From: Endobacterium cereale | Lineage (GTDB): Bacteria; Pseudomonadota; Alphaproteobacteria; Rhizobiales; Rhizobiaceae | Length of the DNA: 64,000 nt | Reading direction: 5' to 3' | NCBI RefSeq assembly: GCF_009617585.1 | Contig: NZ_WIXI01000048.1 | Coordinates: 124,001-188,000, forward strand | Shown: positions 15,001 to 24,000 of the stretch, in pieces | Position numbering within the stretch: the first letter of the stretch is position 1 | Layout: every line of letters begins with the position of its first letter | Program-made: the position numbers and the translations under genes | Notes under the pieces: model-generated | Told to the model about the DNA's origin: nothing | The model's input: the letters and a program-made list of their open reading frames with translations, nothing else | The model's database searches: none

Positions 15001-18000
15001 TTGAAAGTGATCGTATTGGGCGACTGGTCGGTGTCGATGCCGCCATTCGCGGTGCCGCCATTGTCGCGCACCTGGAAAGTGAAGGCGGAAAGCGCCGTAC
15101 CGTTGGCATTGGCAGCCGGCGTGAAGACAAGATTGCCGAGGCTGCCCGCGGCGATGAACTGGCCGGCGGTGACGGCATTGCCACCCAACGTCAGCGTGCC
15201 GTTCGCCGGCAGGGTGGTGATTACCACGCCGGCAAGCGCATTGGCCGGATTGTCGTTCGGATCGGAAAAGCCGAAATCGGCGGTGCTGAATGTGTAGCTG
15301 CCGTCTTCCGCGATCGTCACCGTCTTGTCGGCGCCGGAAGGTGCGTCGTTGACCGGCGTGATGGTGATGGTGGCGGTATCGATATCGGTCAGCGCCGGGC
15401 CGCCGGTATTGCCGTTGTCATTGGTGGTCATCGTCAGCGTGACGCTGGCGACCGAATTTGCCGCTGGTGTGAAGCTTGGGCGATTTGTGGCGTTGCTCAG
15501 ATAGTTGTTTATCGCGGTCAGCGTGCCGGACAGCGTGATCGTGCCGGTCGTGCTGCCGCCGACCGTGACGCCATTCGCCGAGGTCGCGGTCAGTATGCCG
15601 GAACCGACCGAAAGCGTGACCGTAACATCGCCCGTACCAGCATCGGGATCGGCGATCTGCAGGCCACCGAGAGAAAGCGCATTGTCTTCCAGGACGGTGA
15701 AACCGGCCGGCAGGGTGTTCACCGGCGGCTTGTTGACGGCAGCGACCGCGACCGTGACGGTGGCCGTTTCCGTCGCGCCGCCGGAGGTGACGGTATAACT
15801 GAAGGTCGTGACACCGGCATAAGCGGTGTTCGGCGTGAAAATGAGCTGGCCGCCGGCTGTCAGCTGCACCTGCCCATTGGCCACGGTGACGGGTGCGCCA
15901 CCGACGGTGATGGCAAGTCCATTGACGGCGGTGACGGTGCGCCCGGCATTTTCAAAACTGTCATTGGCGAGCACGGAAATCGCGACAGCCGTATTTTCGG
16001 CCGTGGAGGCCGTGTCATCGACGATATCGGCGACGCCGGTGACCGTGACCGCGATATTGGAAACAGTCGCGGATCCGACCTTGCCGTCGGTGGTGGAAAT
16101 GGTGATGCCGCCGGCCGCGCCGTAATAATCGGCGGTCGGGGCGTAGCTCGCGCCTGCAAGGGCTGCGTTGATGGCCGCCTTGGTGCCGGTGAAGGTCATC
16201 GTCGTATTTGACGTGCCGGTGCCGGTGGTGAAGGTCAGACCGGCAATGCCCGACAGAGAGAAGGTACCGTTTGCCGCGGTGATGGTGACCGTCAGGTTGG
16301 TATCATCGACATCGCCGACGGCAATGGCGTTGCCCGCTCCGGAGGAAAAGACCAGCGTGCCGTCCTCGGTCATCGTCTGGCTGCCCGGCACGGTATTGAC
16401 CGGCGCATCGTTGACCGGCGTTACATTGACGGTGACAGTCGCCGTTTCGGTGACGCCGCCAGACGTGACCGTGTAGGTGAACGAGGTCTGGCCGTTGAAA
16501 TCCTGCGCCGGCGTATAGGTGATCGTGCCATTGGCATTGAAGGTGACCGTGCCCTGCCCGACCGGTGGCTGAGTGACAGATGTGAGGACGGGTGTGCCTT
16601 CAAAATTGTCGGCCGAACCGCCGCCGAGACCGGTAATGGCGTTGAAGGTGATCGGCGTATCTTCGAGCGTGGTTACGGTATCAGCGACGATATCGGCAAC
16701 CGGCGTAATGGTCACACCGATCGTATCGGTATCGCTGGTGGTGCCGTCCGAGGTGACGACGGTGATCGTGTCGGCGCCGTTATAATCGGCGTTCGGATTG
16801 TAACGAAGGCTGGCGAGGACGGCATTCACTGCAGCGGCGCTGCCGCTGATGGTGACCGTGCCGCTGTTGTTGTTGCCGATCGTCGCGCCACCAGCAGCGG
16901 TGACGGAAATCGTGCCTCGGGTGACGCTGACCGTTGTCGTCAGCGTGTCGCCATCGATGTCGGTAACGGAAATGCCGCCAATGGCAAGTGAGGTGTCTTC
17001 GGCCGTCGTCTGCGCGCCCGGCACCGTGTTCACCGGTGCGTCGTTGACCGCCGTGACTGTGACAGTGACATTGGCGGTTTCGCTGACGCCGCCGGAGGTG
17101 ACGGTGTAATTGAATATGGCCGTGCCGTTGTAATCGGCGGCCGGCGTAAAGGTCAGCGTGCCGTTAGCGTTGAGGCGAACCGTACCGTTCGACACGGCAA
17201 CCATGCCGTTGACGGCGATCGACGTGCCGTTGATGGCGGAAATGGTGCGATTGGCGTTGGTGAAAGTGTCATTGGCGGCAACGTTGATATTGACGGCGGA
17301 ATCTTCCGCAGTCGTCGCCGTGTCGGCAACGATATCGGCGACCGGCACAACGGTAATAGTGCTGGTATCGACATCCGTCAGGCTGCCATCGCTGCTGGTC
17401 ATGGACAGCGTGACCGAACCGTTGAAATCGGCAACCGGATTGTATTTTGGCGCGGATGCTGAGGCAAGATAGGCGTTGATGTTGGCAAGCGTGCCGGTCA
17501 GCGTGATCGTGGCGCTGCCCGTGCCCGAGACGGTTACGCCGCCGGCTGTGGCGGCAGACAGAGTGCCGGAATTGACCGCGAACGTGACCGTCATCGTGCC
17601 CGAACCGACATCGGGATCGGCGAGCGTGATGCCGGACAGCGTCAGTTGCGTATCTTCGTTGACGCTGAAGGTCGCCGGCAGGCCGTTGACCGGTGCGTCA
17701 TTGACCGGAACGACAGACACTGTCGTGATGGCCGTATTGGAATTGAGCGCACCGTCATTGACCGTCACAGAAATGCTGCGCGGGGTGGAACCAGGATCGC
17801 TGGAGGCTGAGCGATAGAGAACCTGCTGGAGCGCCGTCTGGTAATCCGCCTTGCTGGCGGAACCGGACAGGGTCAGGCGGGAATTGACGGAATCGTAGCT
17901 GGCGGTGATACCGGACGGCAGCGAACCGTTCACAAAAAGGACGTCGCCTGCCACTGCATTGGTGATGGTGATCACCGCCGACGCCATGTTGGCATTGTCG

Positions 18001-21000
18001 ATATCGATGATCGACACGTCGGTATCGACAACGGATACGCCCGCGCCCTTTTCCGTATAGCTGGTGGCAAAACCGGTGCCGGCACCGGACGCATCGAGAT
18101 CGAGCACCGGCGCGTCGTTGACCGGGGTGACGGTGATGATGCTGGTATCGACATCCGAAAGCGTACCGCCGGAGCCGGTATTGCCGCCATCACTGGTGGT
18201 CATGGTCAACGTGACATTGCCGTTGAAATCGGCGACTGGCGTGAAGGCCGGACGCGTGACGGCGCCGGCAAGATAGGCATTGATATTGGCGAGTGTGCCC
18301 GTAAGCGTCAGTGTCGCCGTGCCCGAACCGGTGACGGTGACGCTGCCACCCGCCGTAGCAGACAGAAGGCCGGAATTGACGGAGAGCACCACCGTCATCG
18401 TGCCGCTGGCGGCATCGACATCTGTAATGGACAGACCGGCGAGGCTGAGCGCCGTGTCTTCCGCCACCGAGAAGGTGGGCGGCAGGGTGTTGACCGGCGC
18501 ATCGTTGACCGCCGCGATGGTAATCGTGCGCGTATCGATATCGGTGAGCTGACCGCCGGAACCCGAATTGCCGCCGTCATTGGTGGTCATCGTCAGGGTG
18601 ACGGAACCGTTGGCATTGGCGGCCGGGTTATAGAGCGGCACTGATGCCGAAGCGAGGTAAGCGTTGAGATTGGCGAGCGTGCCGGTCAGCGTGATGGTCG
18701 CCGTACCGGAGCTGGAGACCGTGACGCCGCCCGCATTGGCGGCGCTGATCGTGCCGCTACCGACGGACAACGTGATTGTCATCGTGCCGCTGCCGGCATC
18801 GACATCGGCAACCGACAGTCCGCTCAGCGCGACCGCAACATCCTCGTTTGTATTCCAGCCAGCACCCGGCAATGTATTGACCGGCGCATCGTTGACGGCT
18901 GCGACATTGATGGTGACGGTCGCGGTTTCGAGCACGCCGCCGGAATTGACCGTGTAGGTGAACGTCGTCTGGCCATTGAAATTGGCAGTCGGCGTATAGG
19001 TGATCGTGCCGTCGGCATTGAAGGTGACAGTGCCCTGGCCTGCCGGTGGCTGGGTGACGGCGCTGACGAACCGGGCCGGGTTGGCAAAGGTGTCGGCGGT
19101 GGCGCCGCCGGTTCCGGTCAGCACGTTGAAGGAGAGAGGCGTATCTTCAGTCGCCGCAATCGTGTCGTTGGTGGCGTCGGCCACCGGCGTAACGGTAATA
19201 GCAACGGTATCCGTATCGCTGAGGGCACCGTCCGAAGTGACGATGGTCAGCGTGTCGGAACCGTTGAAATCGGCATTGCCCTGATAACGCAGCGAGGCGA
19301 GCACGGCATTGACCTGCGCCAGCGTGCCCGACAGCGTGAGATTGGCGGTACCGACACCGGTCACCGTGCCGGAATTGGTGACGGTGGGCGACAGGATGCC
19401 GTTGCCGACCGTCAGCGTCACGGTGACATTGGTGCTGTCGACATCACCGACCTGCACACCAGGGATCGCCGTCATCGTGTCTTCGAGGACAGACTGCGCG
19501 CCCGGCACGGTGTTGACCGGCGCATCGTTGACGGCAATGACGTTGACGGAAGCAATCGCCGTGTTGGAATTCAGCCCACCGTCATTGACGGTCACGCTGA
19601 TATTGCGGGTCACCGTCGATGGATTTTCGGACCCAGACGAATAGCGGATCTGTAGCAGGGCTGCCTGGTAGGCGGCATTGGAGGCGGAACCGGAAAGCAC
19701 CAGCGTGAAAGTCGCGGGGTCGTAGCTCTGGATGGTGATACCGCTTGGCAATGTCCCGGCGACGGAAAGAAGGTCTCCCGCCTGGCCATTGGTGATCTGC
19801 ACCCTGAGTGACGCCATGGTGGCGTTGTCGACATCGGTGATGACCGTGTCAGCTGCAGCGATGGCAATGCCCGTGCCGTTTTCCGTGTAGCTGGTGGAAT
19901 AGCCGGTGCCGGAGCCGGCTGCACTCAGATCAAGGGTCGGAGCATCATTGACCGGATTGATGGTGATGGTTGCGGTGTCGGTATCGGTCAGTGCGCCGCC
20001 ACCGGTATTGCCACCATCATTGGTGGTCATGGTCAGGGTGACGCTGCCATTGGCATCGGCCACCGGCACATAGACGGGCGCCGAAGCGCTCGCGAGATAG
20101 ACATTGATATTGGCAAGCGTGCCGGTCAGCGTGAGGATGCCCGTGCCCGAACCGGTCACTGCGACGCTGCCGCCTGCGGTGGCGGTCAGCGTGCCCGTGG
20201 GCACCGACAGGCGGACGGTGATCGTGCCGGAGGCAGCATCGAGATCGGTGACGGCAAGGCCTGTCAGCGCGACGCTGGTATCTTCATTCGTTGTCCAGCC
20301 GGCCGGTATGGTGTTGACCGGGGCATCGTTGACGGCCGTGACGGCAACGGTGGCAACAGCCGTATTGGAATTGAGCGCGCCATCGCTGACGCTGACGTTG
20401 ATTGAACGGCTGGTGGCGCTGCCGCCATTGGTCGGATTATCGGATGTGCTGGAATAACGGATCTGTGCCAGATAGTTCTGGTAATTGGCCTTGGTGTCGG
20501 ATCCGGTCAGCGTCAGCGTAAACGTGGCGGCGTTGTAGGAAACGGTGATATTGCCCGGCAGGGCCGACGCCATGGCGAGAACATCGCCCACCTGACCGTT
20601 GGAGATGACTACCGTGGCCGAGGCGATATTGGCATTGTCGATATCGATGACGCTGGTATTGGCGGCCGATGTAATGGCGACGCCGGTGGCGTTTTCGGTA
20701 TAGGACGCGGCAAAACCTGTGCCGGCCGCCGAACCATCGAGATCGAGGATCGGGGCGTCGTTGACCGGATTGATGGTGATCGTGCGCGTGTCGGTATCGG
20801 TCTTGGTGCCGCCCGTGCCGGTGTTGCCGAGATCGCTGGTGACCATGGTCAATGTCACCGCACCGTTCGCATCGGCGACGGGCACATAGACGGGTGCCGA
20901 TGCACCGGCGAGGTAGGCGTTGATGGCGGTGAGCGTGCCCGTGAGCGTGATCGAATTGCCCGAACCGCTGACGGTGACGCCACCGCTGCTGGTTGCCAGA

Positions 21001-24000
21001 AGCGTGCCGGTGCCGACCGAGAGCGTGACCGTCATTGAGCCCGTACCGGCATCGGGATCAGCGATAGACAGGCCGGTCAGCGTGACATTGGTATCTTCAT
21101 TGGTCGTCCAGCCCGCGGCCGGCAGCGTGTTGACCGGGTCGTCATTGACGGCAATGACGCTGATCGTGGATGTCGCGATGGGCGAGGAAATCGCGCCGTC
21201 GTTCACCGTGACGTTGATGACGCGGGCAGTCGTCGACGGATTGTCGCCGGAATTGGAAAAGGTGATGTTGCGGATTGCCGTCGCATATGCGGCCTTGGTG
21301 GCATTTCCCGTCAGGTTGATGGTGATCTGGCCGGGCGTCGACGTATCGATGCTGCCGGTAATTCCGGCCGGCAGGCTGCCCAGCGCAAGCAGGTCTCCGG
21401 CCTGCGCATTGGTGAGCACGATACTGGCGGCGCGCATGTTGGCGCTGTCGAGATCACGCACGCTGGCGGCGGCGGCCGCGATATTCACGCCCGCGCCATT
21501 CTCGGTGTAGGTGGCCGAATAATTGTTGCCGGAAAGAGCATCGACATTCGTCAAGGCGCTGATCGTGTCGACGAAAATGTCATCCGTGCTCGGCGCAAGG
21601 CCGAGCAGGCCGCCGGTGGAAACGTAACTGAACACCAAAGCGCCCGACGCACTGACCGTCGACGGCAGGTTGATGGTCACGGGTGTCCGTGTCCATGCGG
21701 TCGTATTGACCGCCGAAGCGGCAACGGTCGCCGGTGAGCCACTTGCGCCGTTCAGATAGGTGATCGTCGCGGTATTGGGGTTCCCACCAACAACACCGGT
21801 AGAAATACGGGCATAGACCACGCCTCCGATGGAGATTTCCAGCGTGGCCGGCGTAGTGTTGTCGGTCGAAAGACCCGCCACCGAGTTGTTGCTCCAGCCA
21901 ACATCAAACGTCAGCTGTGTCGCGCCCGAAGGTGCAAGCCCGTCATTCCAGCCGGAAAGGCCCGTCTGCGTGATCGTGCCTGTCGCCCCGGAATTCTGCC
22001 AGGCGAAGCCGTTGTTGACGATGCTGCCGGTACCGGACACCGTCCATCCGGTTCCGCCGGGGTTGGCACCATTGCCGACGATTTCCTGCGAGACCGTGCC
22101 GGAGTTCAGATCGATGATGGGACCAACGGCGTTATAGCCGAAATCTGCGCTAAGCACCGTTGTTCCGACAGCGCTGGCATTGATCGCCTGGGTCGTTGCG
22201 GTCGTCGCCGGTGCGGTGCCGAGAGCAGCGTTTGTATCGGTCACCCGCACGACATAACGGCCGGGCAGAACGCCGGTGAAAAGATAGGCGCCATTGATAT
22301 CGGTCGTATCCGTGGCGAGAACACGTTCGCCGGCATCGGCAACACCGTTATTGTTGAGGTCATCGACCAATTGCACGGTGACACCGGAAATGCCGCCATC
22401 AATGCCGGTTTCGAACGTGCCGTTACCGTTGTTGTCATCGAAGACGATGTCTCCGATGGAGCCTGTCGGCGGTGTCCAGCTGGCGGCATCGGCGATCGGC
22501 GTCGACAGCGCCGTCGAACCGTTGGTGGTGATCGTCAACGCCGAACCGATGGTCGCACCCGTCGTGGGGTTGAAACGCTGGATGATTGGTGCGCTGCCGG
22601 TGTTGATCGCACCGACCACATAGGAATTGCCCGCCGAATCATTGGCACCCTGTGACGCGCCCGGGTTGGCGTAGGTCGTCCCGACCTGCACACCCGTGGC
22701 AAGGCTGTAACGGTTGATTCCGGCAGTGGTGACGCTGAGCAGGTTACCGTTGGCGGCGTCGATGGCGAAATCACCCCAGTCGGTGCTGGCCAGATTGGAG
22801 CCGAAAGTCGCAACACCGGCAAGGCTCTTGCCATCCGCCGAAAATGTCAGACGCCAGATCTGGGCGTCACCGGCTCCGGACTCGATGCCGAGATAAAGCG
22901 AGCCGTTGTAAAATGCGGCCGCACCGCTGCCGACGCCGCGCGTGCCGATGGTGACATTGGCGATAGAGCCGTTGCTCGCCAGATCGTTGTCGATGAGAAT
23001 ATGGGTGTTGTTGATGAAATCGTAGGCGAACAACGCCCTATTGGTGCCAACGGAAGCCGAATCCGTATAATAAATTAAGCCGTTGGTCTGATCGACAGCC
23101 AGCGAGTTGATCGTGTCGGACATGCTTATACCGCCGACGGTAGCGGGAACGATGGTAATTGCCGTCGCCTTGCCGGTGGCAAGGTCGACGCTGTAGATGG
23201 TCCGTTCGGAAGAGACGAGCACGGCGCCGTTGCCGACAGAGGCCTGAACGTTGAGCAGTTCGGCATAGTGTTCCTGCGCGTCCGCAGACACCACCGATCG
23301 GGTCGTGACTTCGCCGTAGCGATATTCCAGCGTCCAGTCACCGCCCTTGTATGCTGACCCTGTCGCATCGTCCGATGCCGCGATGTCGGCGCCGGTCTGA
23401 TAGCTCATCATCCGCGCGGCGCTCTCACCGAGTTCGCCTCGAGCAAAATCACAGCCGTAGATCAGGATATCGGCATCTTCGGCAAGCGAGGACCGCAAGC
23501 TCTGAAGGTCTTCGGCATACTCATCGGCCATCGATTCGACCGTGAGCGTCGCGGTGCCGAGATAGAGCCTGCCCTCGTCACCATGGGAGATGATGTGGAT
23601 GGACTGGATATTGTCCATGCCACGCAGCGCTTCGGCAAGCTGGTCCACCCCATCGCGGCCCTGCTCCAGCACGATGACGTCGAAATCGCCTTCGATGCTG
23701 CCCAGAAGTGATTCGTAATCCGGAACGGAACTATCGACCACCACGACCTGCCGGCCGGCGGCAGAGCCGGGCGCCTCCGTGGGTTGTGCGCCCACATGCG
23801 CGCCTTCGGCCGCAGCCGCCAGCGCGCGTGCGAGCGCATCGCTGTCGCGCGTGTCGGACGCCGCCCTTTCGGTGGCTTCATGCGCTGCGGATTGGTCCTT
23901 GTCCTGAGCATGTTCGACAGTCGCCGCGCCAGCCGCATCAAACGCAATGCGCTGCTCAAGCTCCATCAGCATGGAGCCTATGCGATCCTGCCCCCTCGCC

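Noticed and set aside
33..22655. Many long plus-strand open frames (e.g. 3324-4604, 5211-6875, 9210-10625) with repeated motifs
   Set aside because: They are antisense shadows of the giant minus-strand gene. Their Arg/Asp/Gly-rich repeats mirror the reverse frame of the VNDAP/FTYTVTDG codons, and they lack ribosome sites.
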